Shown: positions 1-9,811, counted from the first letter of the stretch. The stretch: 64,000 bases of DNA from Alphaproteobacteria bacterium (GCA_006226495.1 SBGU01000025.1:1-64000); one strand, 5' to 3'. Notes: generated by a model not told the origin, from the sequence alone. Made by a program: numbers and translations.

Positions 1-302
1 CCCAAGAGGTCGATTTCGGTGCGGCCCGAGCCGGATACCGTGATGTTCGAGAGCGACAGGGTCAGGTTTTCGTCATCGACCAAAGGCCGCAGTTTCAGGC
101 CATAGGTGTTGGACGGGCCCAGGATGGTCATGTTTTCGAGATGCACACCGTCGCCATAGACGATCACACCGGCACCACCAGACGTGACGCCGCTGGCGTC
201 GATGATCACGGCGGATTCGCTTTCACCCACGATGCTGACATCGGTTTCGTCGATCACCAGTTGGCTGGTGCCCAGGTCGTAGGTACCGTCGCCCACATGC
301 AC
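1..302 (-). repeat. tpsA internal repeat, copy 2 (partial)
   Basis: This segment aligns with 1711-2012 at an offset of exactly 1710 bp (570 codons), so the repeat is in frame. The first 150 bases are almost identical and the rest is diverged but alignable. It encodes a beta-helix-like stretch containing GDGTYDLGT and IIDASGVTSGGAGVIVY. The copy continues beyond the left edge. Confidence 0.85.
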
Positions 303-3300
303 CGTATCGCCGGCGCTTGTGGTACCCAGCACATCGGTGATCGAGTTTTTCTCAAGGAAAAAGGCCTGTGACGTGCCGCCATATTCTTCATAGTCGGCGT
401 AGCGGAGGCCGCCTGCGGATGTGGTGGCATAGACATTGGTGCCAACCGTGTTATTGGCGAGGAACGCGCTCACGAAGGCGGCATCCGGCGCGTCGCCCGC
501 ATTTTCACCCCAATACTGGATGATGAAATCGCTGACACCCGACACGTCGTTGCCGGTCATGGTGGTGGGCATATGGGCGGCGGCATTCAGCCAGCCGACC
601 CCGTCCACGATGCCGCGCACGCGCAGGAAATGGCTGCCGGTCACGGTATTGTTGGTGATGACAAAATCGACATCGCCGCTGTCGCCCGCGCCGTTGGTGA
701 CCGTGATGCCACCATGGAGGCGGTTGTTGTTCACCGTGAAGGACGACAGGTCGTCGGCACCGTCGTCGCCGAAATAGAGGCTGGTGCTGGTTTTGCCGTC
801 GAAATTGTAGCCGTCCGCGGCTGCGATGACCGAATTTTCGATGGTGAAGCCGTCGGATGTGACCTCGAACGCCTTATTGACCGCATTCGAGGGAGATTCC
901 GTGTCGTTGGAACCCGCTGCAGCCTCGAAACCAAGGCCGAGGACCGAAACCCCGGCGGCTGTGACATAGAAATTGGTGCCCCAGTTGGATTCCGCGCCGG
1001 AGATGATGGTCGCCTGCACGTCAGACCAGTCGGTGATTTTGTTCCAGTCGGCATCGACCCCCTGCAGGGTCAGGGACGTGTCGATGAACAGGCCGAGGCT
1101 GGTGCTGCCATATGTGGTCAGTTCCTCATAGGTGCCGGGCGCGATATAGATGGTGTCGCCTTCATTGGCAGCTTCAATCGCGGTCTGGACCGACATGGAG
1201 GCGCTGTCGGTTTGCGCGACATACAGGTCGCCAAGCGCATCCACATTGGTGTCGCCGTCATTATCGACATAGCTGGCGCCATTTTCGTTATGGCGCACGA
1301 CCGAATCCTCGGGTGTCGACAGCGCGAGCGCGAAGGCAATGGCATTGTCGAGGCTGGACTGGAAGTAGGTATATTCGGCGCCGTCATCCCGCGAGGTGGC
1401 GTTCTGGACGGTATATTCGAAGCCTTCCAGATACAGGTCGGTGATGGTGTAATAGCTGCCGTCCGACGCCACATCATTTTCGGCATAGATGGCGTTTTCT
1501 TCGCCGATCGAATTGGTGCCGGTCAGGCTGATGTTGCTGGTGCCGCCGTCCGCATAGCGCCCGGCGGAATAGATGCCGATGCCGCCCCACTGGTTGCCGC
1601 TCGTGGTGATGTCCTCAAGGGTCACATTATGGCTGTCGGTGATCGAGATGCCGACACCCGCGGTGTCGTTCCCGAGCGCCGAGATGTTGGTGAGGGTCGC
1701 ACCGTTCACGCCCAAGAGGTCGATTTCGGTGCGGCCCGAGCCGGATACCGTGATGTTCGAGAGCGACAGGGTCAGGTTTTCGTCGTCCACAAGCGGCCGC
1801 AGTTTCAGGCCATAGGTGTTGGACGGGCCCAGGATGGTAAGGTTCGAGAGGCTGACGCCGTCCGAATAAACGATCACACCCGCACCACCCGATGTGACAC
1901 CACTGGCGTCAATGATTACGGCGGCTTCGGCGACACCTGCAAGGTTCACCTGCCTGTCGATCACCAGTTGGCGGGTGCCCAGGTCATAGGTGCCGTCGCC
2001 CAGGGTGACCGTGCCGCCTGTGGCGGCAACATCAAGGCCGGTGTTGATGTCGATCGTGCCGTCAGCCACATTGACCATGCTGCCTTCGCCGGTCAGGGTC
2101 TGGTTGCTGCCTAGGCTGATATCGGCATACAGGTTGATGGTCAGGTTGCCATCCGTGTCCTCGTCAACCAGCGACAGGGTCGTGGCAGACGATTGGGAAC
2201 TGGTGTCGATGGCGGTATTGATATTGATCGTATCGCTGGCGGCCAGTTCCACATTGCTGCTGGCGAGCGTGCTTTCGATCAGGCTGGCCTCGATCTCGTT
2301 GTCGCCGGTCGCGCTCTCGACCACGCTCAGGCTTTCGGGGTCCAAGGACCACAGGCCGAAAGCGCCGTTCATGGCGCTGGTGTCGACGGTGGCGGTGCTT
2401 TCCACCCTCAGCCGTGTAGCCGAGGTTTCGACAAAACCGCCGTCGCCGCCCGCATTGCCCGCAGAAGCGTCGGCCACACCACTGAAGGTCAGCCGGTCGT
2501 CTGCGGTCATGACAATGCTGCCGCCGTCGCCCGTGCTGCCGCTTTGCGATGCGTCCATGGTGCCGCTCGCGAGCACGGTACCGCCCGACAGCACGATGCG
2601 GCCACCCTGTTCGGACACCGAATGCGCCTCGATGACCCCGGACATGTTGACGACCGAATCCACCAGGGTCTTGGCGGTTCCGGCTTCCATGACCACGGTG
2701 CCGCCGTCGGCCATGATGGTGCCGGCGTTGGCGACCAGGGTTTCATTGGTGGCATCGTCGACCGCAAGCTGGATCAACTGGTCGCCATACAGGTCGACCG
2801 CGAAGCGGCTGCCGCTGGTGAGCGACACCTGGCCCATGCGGGCGCTGATCAGGCCGTTGTTCACGACACTGGGGGCGACAAAGGCCACAAGGCCGCCTTC
2901 ACGTGCGGTGATGCTGCCATTGTTGACAATGCTGCCGCCCGGGCCCGTGGCCGCAAAATCATAATGGCCGGCCATGAAGTCGCTGTCGGCGATATCGGAC
3001 GTGCTGGCCACAAGGCCGCCGACATCAAGGCGGGCATTCTGGCCAAACAGGATACCGTGCGGGTTGACGAGGAACACGCGCCCGTTGGCGGTAAGGGTGC
3101 CGAGGATCTGCGAGCTATAGTCGCCCGTAACCCGGTTCAGCACCAGCGAATTGACCGTCGGCTGGTTGAAGGTAACGCTCTCGTTCTCGCCAATCGAAAA
3201 ATCGGTCCAGTTAATGATGGCCTTGTCACTGCCCTGATCGATCACCGTGTCGGTGCCGGTCGGGCGTGTGATGACCACATCACCCGCGACAACGCCGTCC

Positions 3301-3473
3301 AGCACCGGTCCGTCCGCGTGCGCACCCGCAAGCGGCGCCGTGGCCAGCATGGTGGCGGCCAGATATTTGCCGGCAAGCGAGGTACCGTTCAACAGTTGTG
3401 CGCGCAGGCTGCGGCGCGACCGGCGCGGGGCATCCGGGCCGGTATTCAGGTTGATATTGCGCTTCTCGAGCAT
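1..3473 (-). CDS. TpsA-type filamentous haemagglutinin-like adhesin (3' end outside window)
   Basis: Secreted exoprotein of a two-partner secretion system, expected to be carried across the outer membrane by the TpsB encoded just upstream. The reverse strand reads open from the ATG at 3473 to base 1, at least 1157 residues. A basic leader with an Ala-rich core and likely cleavage after AHA (about residue 52) is followed by the haemagglutination-activity (TPS) domain, about residues 55-190, with a family-typical NPHGILFGQ motif. After that come beta-helix-like stretches rich in N, T, G, V and D, an LWSLDPE motif that often ends the haemagglutinin helix in this family, and long repeated modules. 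An AGGAGG-like site precedes the ATG. It lies 13 bp after tpsB and is probably cotranscribed with it. The family is clear; the ligand is unknown. The C-terminus is not visible. Confidence 0.9.
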   Translation of the reverse strand, partial: MLEKRNINLNTGPDAPRRSRRSLRAQLLNGTSLAGKYLAATMLATAPLAGAHADGPVLDGVVAGDVVITRPTGTDTVIDQGSDKAIINWTDFSIGENESVTFNQPTVNSLVLNRVTGDYSSQILGTLTANGRVFLVNPHGILFGQNARLDVGGLVASTSDIADSDFMAGHYDFAATGPGGSIVNNGSITAREGGLVAFVAPSVVNNGLISARMGQVSLTSGSRFAVDLYGDQLIQLAVDDATNETLVANAGTIMADGGTVVMEAGTAKTLVDSVVNMSGVIEAHSVSEQGGRIVLSGGTVLASGTMDASQSGSTGDGGSIVMTADDRLTFSGVADASAGNAGGDGGFVETSATRLRVESTATVDTSAMNGAFGLWSLDPESLSVVESATGDNEIEASLIESTLASSNVELAASDTININTAIDTSSQSSATTLSLVDEDTDGNLTINLYADISLGSNQTLTGEGSMVNVADGTIDINTGLDVAATGGTVTLGDGTYDLGTRQLVIDRQVNLAGVAEAAVIIDASGVTSGGAGVIVYSDGVSLSNLTILGPSNTYGLKLRPLVDDENLTLSLSNITVSGSGRTEIDLLGVNGATLTNISALGNDTAGVGISITDSHNVTLEDITTSGNQWGGIGIYSAGRYADGGTSNISLTGTNSIGEENAIYAENDVASDGSYYTITDLYLEGFEYTVQNATSRDDGAEYTYFQSSLDNAIAFALALSTPEDSVVRHNENGASYVDNDGDTNVDALGDLYVAQTDSASMSVQTAIEAANEGDTIYIAPGTYEELTTYGSTSLGLFIDTSLTLQGVDADWNKITDWSDVQATIISGAESNWGTNFYVTAAGVSVLGLGFEAAAGSNDTESPSNAVNKAFEVTSDGFTIENSVIAAADGYNFDGKTSTSLYFGDDGADDLSSFTVNNNRLHGGITVTNGAGDSGDVDFVITNNTVTGSHFLRVRGIVDGVGWLNAAAHMPTTMTGNDVSGVSDFIIQYWGENAGDAPDAAFVSAFLANNTVGTNVYATTSAGGLRYADYEEYGGTSQAFFLEKNSITDVLGTTSAGDTVHVGDGTYDLGTSQLVIDETDVSIVGESESAVIIDASGVTSGGAGVIVYGDGVHLENMTILGPSNTYGLKLRPLVDDENLTLSLSNITVSGSGRTEIDLL
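1711..2012 (-). repeat. tpsA internal repeat, copy 1
   Basis: First visible copy of the 570-codon module. Bases 1711-1840 match 1-130 with only a few changes, and similarity fades towards 2012. The near-identity of one part and divergence of the rest suggest a tandem duplication kept partly homogeneous, as is common in large adhesins. Confidence 0.85.
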
Positions 3474-3486
3474 GAGGTGGTCCTCC

Positions 3487-5349
3487 TCAGAATCTGAGAT
3501 TGAGGCCAAAGAAACCGCGCACGTCACCACCCCACCGCTCGTCATAGTCGGCGGTTTTTTTGATGGGGGTCGCGAGTTCGAAATTGGCAGATACAGTGTC
3601 GGTGAGGGTCAGCCGCATGCCTGCGCCGACCGAACCGAGGCTTATGGACCGGTTGCCTGAATCCGTGCGGTCCCACACGGTGCCATAGTCGATGAAGCTG
3701 TAAACCTGATAGCGGTTCAGCCATTTGTTATCGGTTGTGCCGTCATAACGAAGTTCGGCGCGGCCCGCGATGCCGCGGTCGCCGCTGATCTCGCTCGGGT
3801 CGAAGGCGCGGCCATACTGGCTGCCGCCAAGGGCAATCTCTTCAGATGCCACAAGGGCGTAATCGGTATATTGCCCGGTCACGTCCAAGAGGAGGCTGAC
3901 CCGGGGCACAATGCGCTGCAGGCGCATGGCCGAAACATTCACCTTCAGGAAGTCGGATTGCGCATCCGGGCGCGACATGTTCGGAGCGCCGGTTTCCTTG
4001 CCACCCAGGATGTCGAGGCCCTTGCCAAGTTCCACATTCACAAGGTTGATGCCGTTCATGCCGTCAATAAAATCGAGGGTAGCGCCCAGGGTGGCCTTGC
4101 GTACCTTGTCCCTGGTGAAGGGATCGCCCAGGATATCGGTGCGGGTATCGCGGATATCGAGGCCGGCTTGCACATACAGGCTTTTGGCCCGGGTGCGGAT
4201 CACCGGGTAGCTCAGGCTTACGTTGCCGGAATTGGATTTGCTGTCGATTTCCAGTTCCGCAAGGCTGGCGCCGGGTTTCGAGCGCGTATGCCGCCCCACG
4301 AGGGTCAGTTGCAGGCCTTCATGGCCCAGGAACATCTGGTGCCTGAGTTCCGCGCTCTTGAATTCGTCGGTCTGGGTGGCGGCGATCACGCGGACGCCGG
4401 TTTTCGACATCGGGCCCAGGACCGAATTCAGCTCGACACCCGCCTGCACCTGCACGGGGCCGTTATATTTGGAGCCCCGGTTATTGACCGCGGCGAAAAA
4501 CGCCGCACGGTCCTCCGTCACCACGATGGTCAGGTCGGTTGCACCCGGCGTGTCCTTCGATGCCTGCAACACCGCTTGGGCCTTCACGCCCGGCAGGTCG
4601 TTGGTCAACAGCATATAACGTTCAAGGTCGGCGGCCTTCAGCGGTTTGGAGGCCCGGATCTTGGCGGCCATGGCTTCAAGGAACTTCACACCGAAGGCGA
4701 TATCGCCTTCGACCGAAATCTTGCCGATGAAACCCTCGACCACGGCAAGCCGTACATGGCCGCCCTCGATCGATTGGGCCGGCACCACGACACGCGACAG
4801 GATGTAACCTTCGTTACGGTAATAGGCCGTCATCTCGGCGGCGATGCCATAAAGCTGGCCGAGGCTGATTTCCTGTCCGACATAAGGCGCATAGAAGCTG
4901 GCCAGCGTGGCCGGCGATACGGCGGTCGCCCCCTCGAGGCTGACGCCATTCAGGACAAACCGGATATTCGGATCAGGTGCCGTGGCGGCCTTTTCATCGG
5001 CGCCCCGGATCACAATGCTCGACTGCGGCAGCTTGCGCTCGTCGAACTGATTTTCCAGCTTGGACGGGTCGGGGATGTCGGGCGGGGTTTCCTGCGCCAG
5101 CGCGCCACCGGTATCATGCATGCCGACGCCAGCAGCGACGCTGGCCGCTGCGAGCAGGCGCATGAAGGGTCGCCCCAGCATAAAGGCGTAAAACCACTCC
5201 TGCCGCCGAACATCGCTTTCGCGCTTCCGGCAGTCGGGACCGCAGGCTTCACTGCAGTCGTGGTTATACGCCTCGCGAGCAGAGCGAGCGTCCGTCTCCG
5301 CGAAACGGACGAAAAAGCGTTTGAATGACCCCCACATGTGCAACACCAA
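3487..5349 (-). CDS. TpsB outer-membrane transporter (ShlB/FhaC/HecB family)
   Basis: Omp85-superfamily pore that exports the TpsA partner encoded 13 bp downstream. A hydrophobic signal segment ends near ALAQ (about residue 86). A ShlB-type POTRA domain covers about residues 128-206 (FVLNGVSLEG through VVEGF), and the remaining ~400 residues alternate like a 16-strand barrel and end in the aromatic LNLRF expected of BAM substrates. The loop that carries VRGY in FhaC appears here as GRAF in a YGRAFDPSE context. The long reading gives 620 aa with about 56 residues before the signal peptide. An internal ATG at 5181, preceded by GGAG, would give an ordinary signal peptide and about 564 aa, so the start is uncertain. 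The upstream region carries a decamer-repeat operator. Confidence 0.9.
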   Translation of the reverse strand: MVLHMWGSFKRFFVRFAETDARSAREAYNHDCSEACGPDCRKRESDVRRQEWFYAFMLGRPFMRLLAAASVAAGVGMHDTGGALAQETPPDIPDPSKLENQFDERKLPQSSIVIRGADEKAATAPDPNIRFVLNGVSLEGATAVSPATLASFYAPYVGQEISLGQLYGIAAEMTAYYRNEGYILSRVVVPAQSIEGGHVRLAVVEGFIGKISVEGDIAFGVKFLEAMAAKIRASKPLKAADLERYMLLTNDLPGVKAQAVLQASKDTPGATDLTIVVTEDRAAFFAAVNNRGSKYNGPVQVQAGVELNSVLGPMSKTGVRVIAATQTDEFKSAELRHQMFLGHEGLQLTLVGRHTRSKPGASLAELEIDSKSNSGNVSLSYPVIRTRAKSLYVQAGLDIRDTRTDILGDPFTRDKVRKATLGATLDFIDGMNGINLVNVELGKGLDILGGKETGAPNMSRPDAQSDFLKVNVSAMRLQRIVPRVSLLLDVTGQYTDYALVASEEIALGGSQYGRAFDPSEISGDRGIAGRAELRYDGTTDNKWLNRYQVYSFIDYGTVWDRTDSGNRSISLGSVGAGMRLTLTDTVSANFELATPIKKTADYDERWGGDVRGFFGLNLRF

Positions 5350-5699
5350 TCATTTGAATGATCGAGCGCAACCACCACAACCGCCATCACGCCGGTAGCT
5401 GTGGTCCGAACACGGGATTGGTAGAAGTTCCGCACCCCGTTGCGTCTCTTGCAATCGGAGGTACCATGGGAGTCTGTACAATTTTCGCCAAAGTTGTCAA
5501 ACTTTGTCGTAAAATGTAACTAAAAATTAAGACTTTATTTCGCGATATTTTTCCGACTCAGCGAAAATGCGGCTTTTTCTTTATCGGGTTAGCAGATTGA
5601 AACGGCCTTAAAGCCGCAGGGTGCCAGGGTTTGCTGTATTGCCAGGCCGGCTGTCGCTGCGGCAGGCACAGGCGCGGACTCAGATGCTTTGCCGCGCCG
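5350..5699. other. Intergenic region upstream of tpsB
   Basis: About 350 bp between the tpsB start and the end of the first response-regulator gene. No convincing coding sequence is seen. It is clearly AT-richer than its surroundings between about 5480 and 5600 and holds the decamer repeat at 5489-5518. It is the only apparent promoter region for tpsBA. Confidence 0.6.
5489..5518 (-). promoter_or_regulatory. Triple decamer direct repeat (site A), upstream of tpsB
   Basis: Read on the minus strand, three consecutive 10-mers are TACATTTTAC, then GACAAAGTTT, then GACAACTTTG. The central 16 bases are shared with site C at 9782-9811 except for one position. Direct repeats at one-turn spacing are the usual binding pattern of OmpR/TorR-family regulators, two of which are encoded nearby. 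The site lies about 140 bp upstream of the longest tpsB reading. Unlike sites C and D it has no TTGTAT 54 bp after its start. Confidence 0.6.
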
Positions 5700-6425
5700 T
5701 CAATGCAACGTGCGCACGTCGCATGTCAGCAGGTAACCGCCGCCCCAATAGGTTTTTATCAACCTGGGGCTGCGCGGGTTTTCCTCGATCTTTTTCCTCA
5801 ACCTCGCAACACAATTGTCGATGCTGCGGTCGAACACATCAAAATGTCCGCCCTTGGTGGCATCCAGCAGCGTTTCACGGTTCAGGACCGTGTGCGGGTT
5901 GTTCAGGAACACCTGCAGCAGTTTCAGTTCACCGACACTCAGTGCCATCACTTCACCGGAGGCGTTGGTCAGGGTCTGCTGGGCGGCATCCAGGACACAG
6001 GGGCCAAAAGCGATGCGCCTGCCTTGCCCTGTTGGCTGTGCCCGTCCCGGGCCGGCGCTTGCGCGCCTGAGCACGGCCCGGATGCGGGCCATCAGTTCGC
6101 GCGGGTTGAAGGGTTTGAGGACATAATCGTCGGCGCCAATCTCCAGCCCGACGATACGGTCGGTATCCTGCGAATTGCCTGTCATGAAAATGACCGGGAT
6201 GGCGCTGGTGCGCTGCAACTGGCGGCACACGGAAAAACCGTCACCGTCGCCGAGCGCGATATCCAGAAGGGCAAGGTCCGGCTGTTCTTTGGCCGCCATA
6301 TACAGGGCTTCGGGCTCGCCGGTCGCCAGGCTGACGTCGAAACCGTTCATTTCCAGATATTTGCCGAAGGGTTCGGCGATATCATTGTCGTCTTCGACAA
6401 TCAGGATATGTGGTCGTGTACCCAA
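5700..6425 (-). CDS. OmpR/TorR-like response regulator 1
   Basis: Two-component transcription factor. The receiver occupies about residues 5-118 with the acidic pocket EDD (11-13), phospho-acceptor D55 in LLDIALGD, and the conserved K in VLKPFNPRE. The winged-helix domain covers about 140-238 and ends with FDRSIDNCVARLRKKIEENP and KTYWGGGYLL, typical of the OmpR family. I place the start at the TTG at 6425, with GGAGGT three bases upstream, which gives 241 aa. The frame is open to an ATG at 6563, but that adds 46 residues unlike a receiver. It diverges from hybrid kinase 1 and is very similar in layout to response regulator 2 at 13931-14632. Likely phosphorylated by one or more of the nearby kinases. 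Confidence 0.9.
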   Translation of the reverse strand: MGTRPHILIVEDDNDIAEPFGKYLEMNGFDVSLATGEPEALYMAAKEQPDLALLDIALGDGDGFSVCRQLQRTSAIPVIFMTGNSQDTDRIVGLEIGADDYVLKPFNPRELMARIRAVLRRASAGPGRAQPTGQGRRIAFGPCVLDAAQQTLTNASGEVMALSVGELKLLQVFLNNPHTVLNRETLLDATKGGHFDVFDRSIDNCVARLRKKIEENPRSPRLIKTYWGGGYLLTCDVRTLH

Positions 6426-6582
6426 GGGACCTCCGTGTCGGACCGGTGGCGGGACTGTTCCGTCCTGCGCCAACCATAAAGCTCGATCAAACCCCGATGC
6501 CCTGACGCTTCGGGGACCGGGCAGGCAGGCTGGGTCCTTGGCGGCATTAGACCGCGCCTGCAACCAGCGGGCAATCGGGTGT

Positions 6583-6612
6583 TACAAATTGATACAAAAT
6601 TATACGAAGCTG
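6583..6612 (+). promoter_or_regulatory. Triple decamer direct repeat (site B), between response regulator 1 and kinase 1
   Basis: Three consecutive 10-mers are TACAAATTGA, then TACAAAATTA, then TACGAAGCTG. The arrangement matches sites A, C and D. A TATGTT at 6638-6643, 55 bp after the start of the site, could be the -10 box for kinase 1. The same site could also act on the divergent regulator gene, which would allow autoregulation. Confidence 0.5.
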
Positions 6613-6797
6613 GGAAAATTGCACTGTAAGCCGATGATATGTTTGCCCGTTGCCGATCGGGGCTATCCGACCGCCCGGCACAGGGGCAAGCGTCGTGCCG
6701 CAAAGGGCAGGGCGCGTTATGGTTGATCCCCATTAATGTTGATCCCGGCGGCGTTCAGCGGCATTCTGAACTGTCTCTGGCCAGCAAGGACGAGAAA

Positions 6798-9755
6798 ATG
6801 GAGCAAATGCCCTTTGTCATACTGGCTCTGTTTTTCATTGCCATTGCCCTGAGTGTGGTTTTCTTCATGGCCTGGCGTGCCTTCGGGCGCGAACGGCATG
6901 TGCTGCTCTGGAGCATCGCCTTCGGGGTGTCCGCCATACAGTGGGCGCTCAACCTCGGCCATATCTTCGGCTGGATCACAAGCTATGTCTTCTATTGGGT
7001 TGCGGCCAATTTTGCCGGTTCGGTGGTGCCCAACCTTGCGGTGGCCGGCTATCTGCACCGGGCGGGGCGTCATGTCTATATCCCGTTCATCGCAGGTATC
7101 GTGCTCCTGACCACCGGTGGCTCTGCCTGGTTTGCCTTCATCCAGCCGCATGTCGGGCTGCAGGTTGCCATTCAGCCCTATTCAACCGCTCTTGTGTCGA
7201 TCTGGGTGGTCTGGATTCTGTTGAATGTGCAGCGGCCCAAGCGACCGTTCGAATGGGGTGGTGCCATCGCCTACAGCCTGTTTTCGGTTGTCTGTATCGT
7301 GATCGGCAGCATCGCGCTCAGCCAGGGGGCGACCGTCGATGCCGACATCATGAACCTCTACAGGCTGGTGCTGTTCCTCAGCCTGCCGACCTTCTTCACG
7401 CTGCTCGGCCTTCTGGCCCTGTCGATCGTGGCGTCGGACCTGGCCAAAAAGGCGCAGGACCTGGCGAGCTACCAGCGCCAGAAACGGCAGGAGGAAGCCG
7501 AGCGCAGTTGGGGCACCCTGCAGGATGCCATCGAGGCCATTTCCGACCTTGTCGCCATCGACGACGGCCGCGGCAACATGCTGACCTGCAACGAAACCTT
7601 CGCGCGTTTCCTGAACCTGAGCCGCGATGATTTTGCCGGCAAACGCACGACCGAGATGATGGAGCTCTATAAAGAGCGCTTCAGGACCATCAATGGCAAG
7701 GAAGTGCACACGGGCGCCGAAATCGCCCAGTTGTGCTGGCATGCGCTGACCACGGGTGAACGACTGAACGTGGTTACCAACGACGACCAGAGCTATATTG
7801 TCGATTGCGGGTACCTGCGTTCGGGCGGCCAGATCATGGTGGCGCGGGACGTCACGCAACTGCACCGCACACGCGCGCGCCTTGAGACCGCCATCAATAC
7901 CATGCCCATCGGCTTTTCGCTGTTCGACCGCAACAACCAGCTTGTCGCCTGCAACAGGACATATGAAGACATGATCGGCAAGGACGCGGCCTGGATCGCC
8001 GATGCACCCATGGACAAGGTGCTGTCCGTGTTCCTGCGCCGCCTGGAACGTTTCAAGGGCGAAAGCCTGGTATTGCGGGCGGAATGGCTGCAGAACACGC
8101 TCGAGAATATCGAGAACCGCCGCAAGCTGAACGACGTGTTCCTGCTGGATAACCAGCGCTGGTACGATATTTCGGTACAGCCCATCGGCGACGGCGGTTT
8201 TGTGACCATCGCCAGCGATATTACCGAACGCCGGCTTCTGGAACTGGACCTCGAACGCAACGAGGCGCAGCTCAGGGAAATCCTGGGCGCGCAGCCGTTC
8301 CCCGTGGTGGTGGTGCGCCAGTCGGACGACCGTATCCTGTTCGCCAGTAAAGCTGCCCGCGATGTGCTCCGGATCGACCAGGACGAAGACTGTGAAGCCG
8401 CTGCACTCTTCTGGCATGATTTCGCGGACCAGAAGCGTCGCAAGTCGCGGGTGGACAGCGATCAGCTCGAGGAACTGATCCTGCGCCGGCGCGGCGGCGA
8501 ACGTTTCCCGGCACTGTTTTCGCGCCACCTCATATCCTTCGCAGGGGTCGAGGCCCGGGTCAAAAGTTTCATCGATATCTCGAATATCAAGGAATTGCAG
8601 TCCGAGCTTGCAAACCAGCGCGAAGCCCTGTTCCAGAGCGAAAAGCTGAACGCGCTTGGCACGCTTCTGGCCGGGGTCGCGCACGAACTGAACAACCCGC
8701 TGACTGTGGTGGTGGCCAATGCCCATGTGCTGGGCCTGACCGTCGAGGACCCCGAAGCCCAGAAGCGGCTGGAAAAGATCACCGATGCGGCCGATACCTG
8801 TTCGAAGATTATCCGTTCCTTCCTCAATATGGCGCGCAAGAACCCCAGCAAGACGGTGCTGTTCGATATTGCAGAATGTGTCGAACATGCGCTTGATATC
8901 TCGAGCTTCGGCTTGCGGGAACATCATATCAGCATCGAAGCCGACCTGGCGCCGGGCCTGCCCGCGGTCAGCGGCGACCCGGACCAGTTTGCCCAGGTGG
9001 TGCTTAATCTGATCATCAATGCCAAACAGGCGCTGCTGGACGCAGACGCGCCGCGCACCATCAGGGTGCTGGTGGAGCCAGGCGCCGATGACGCGGCGGT
9101 TGAACTGCATGTGATCGACAGCGGCCCCGGTGTGCCCGAAACGATCCGCGACCGGATATTCGAGCCCTTCTTCACCACAAAGGGTGTCGGGCAGGGCACC
9201 GGCATGGGCCTGTCGCTTGTGCGCGCGATCGTCGATTCCCACCGCGGGCGCATCGACCTTATGGACGATCCTGACAGCGGGGCCCATTTCCGCATCAGCC
9301 TGCCACACACCGGCGTGCCGCTTCTGAAGGCCAATAGCCCTGACGGCAAGGAACGGCGCGGCCCTGAGCGGCGCATTCTTGTGGTGGATGACGATCCGGA
9401 CGTGCTCGAAGCCCTCGCCGATATCCTGAAGCTGCAGGGGCATGAAGTGGTGGCCGTTGGCTCGGGCCAAGATGCGCTCGACGCGCTCGAGGAATATGAT
9501 TTCGACATCATGTTCAGCGATTTGCGCATGCCGCAGATGGACGGCGAGCAGCTTTTCCAGGCGGTGCGCGAGCGATACCCCCAGATGGTGGGGCGTGTCG
9601 CTTTCATCACCGGCAACAACATGTCCGAACAGGCACGCCGTTTCCTCGAAACCAGCGGGCGTCCCTCGCTCGGCAAGCCCTTCCTGCCGGGCGATGTCGC
9701 ACGTCTGGTGGGCGAGATGCGGCCTGGTGGCAAGGCCGGCAGGCGCCTGGCCTGA
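6798..9755 (+). CDS. Seven-TM hybrid sensor histidine kinase with C-terminal receiver
   Basis: Membrane-bound hybrid kinase of 985 aa. Residues 1-225 form about seven hydrophobic helices with little extracytoplasmic sequence, so the signal is probably membrane-borne or bound within the helices. Then come a coiled linker, three PAS-like regions (about 245-350, 365-480, 490-610; boundary motifs DVTQLHR and DITERR), HisKA with phospho-acceptor H629 in AHELNNPLT, an ATPase domain with DSGPGVP and a GTGMGLSL lid, and a receiver with VVDDDPD and phospho-acceptor D908 in FSDLRMP. The ATG at 6798 is preceded by AAGGACGAG, which favours it over a longer reading from 6639. It diverges from response regulator 1, its likely partner. 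The receiver has no output domain and may act as a phosphorelay or sink. Confidence 0.92.
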   Translation: MEQMPFVILALFFIAIALSVVFFMAWRAFGRERHVLLWSIAFGVSAIQWALNLGHIFGWITSYVFYWVAANFAGSVVPNLAVAGYLHRAGRHVYIPFIAGIVLLTTGGSAWFAFIQPHVGLQVAIQPYSTALVSIWVVWILLNVQRPKRPFEWGGAIAYSLFSVVCIVIGSIALSQGATVDADIMNLYRLVLFLSLPTFFTLLGLLALSIVASDLAKKAQDLASYQRQKRQEEAERSWGTLQDAIEAISDLVAIDDGRGNMLTCNETFARFLNLSRDDFAGKRTTEMMELYKERFRTINGKEVHTGAEIAQLCWHALTTGERLNVVTNDDQSYIVDCGYLRSGGQIMVARDVTQLHRTRARLETAINTMPIGFSLFDRNNQLVACNRTYEDMIGKDAAWIADAPMDKVLSVFLRRLERFKGESLVLRAEWLQNTLENIENRRKLNDVFLLDNQRWYDISVQPIGDGGFVTIASDITERRLLELDLERNEAQLREILGAQPFPVVVVRQSDDRILFASKAARDVLRIDQDEDCEAAALFWHDFADQKRRKSRVDSDQLEELILRRRGGERFPALFSRHLISFAGVEARVKSFIDISNIKELQSELANQREALFQSEKLNALGTLLAGVAHELNNPLTVVVANAHVLGLTVEDPEAQKRLEKITDAADTCSKIIRSFLNMARKNPSKTVLFDIAECVEHALDISSFGLREHHISIEADLAPGLPAVSGDPDQFAQVVLNLIINAKQALLDADAPRTIRVLVEPGADDAAVELHVIDSGPGVPETIRDRIFEPFFTTKGVGQGTGMGLSLVRAIVDSHRGRIDLMDDPDSGAHFRISLPHTGVPLLKANSPDGKERRGPERRILVVDDDPDVLEALADILKLQGHEVVAVGSGQDALDALEEYDFDIMFSDLRMPQMDGEQLFQAVRERYPQMVGRVAFITGNNMSEQARRFLETSGRPSLGKPFLPGDVARLVGEMRPGGKAGRRLA

Positions 9756-9781
9756 AGCCGGCCAGGGCACTACGGTGCTGA

Positions 9782-9811
9782 TACATGTTGCGACAAAGTT
9801 TGACAAATTCA
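9782..9811 (+). promoter_or_regulatory. Triple decamer direct repeat (site C), upstream of the barrel / binding protein / kinase operon
   Basis: Three consecutive 10-mers are TACATGTTGC, then GACAAAGTTT, then GACAAATTCA. A TTGTAT at 9836-9841 starts exactly 54 bp after the start of the site, the same distance as at site D, and would serve as a -10 box. This is the best match to site A at tpsB. Confidence 0.65.

Noticed and set aside
573-3497. Long plus-strand frames (513 and 434 codons) at the left end
   Set aside because: The opposite strand reads as TpsA with the haemagglutination domain and repeats. The plus frames are stop-poor only because of GC-rich repeat codons.
6426-6563. N-terminal extension of response regulator 1
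   Set aside because: The 46 extra residues are not receiver-like and a GGAGGT site precedes the TTG at 6425. A 241-aa product matches the paralogue's 233 aa.
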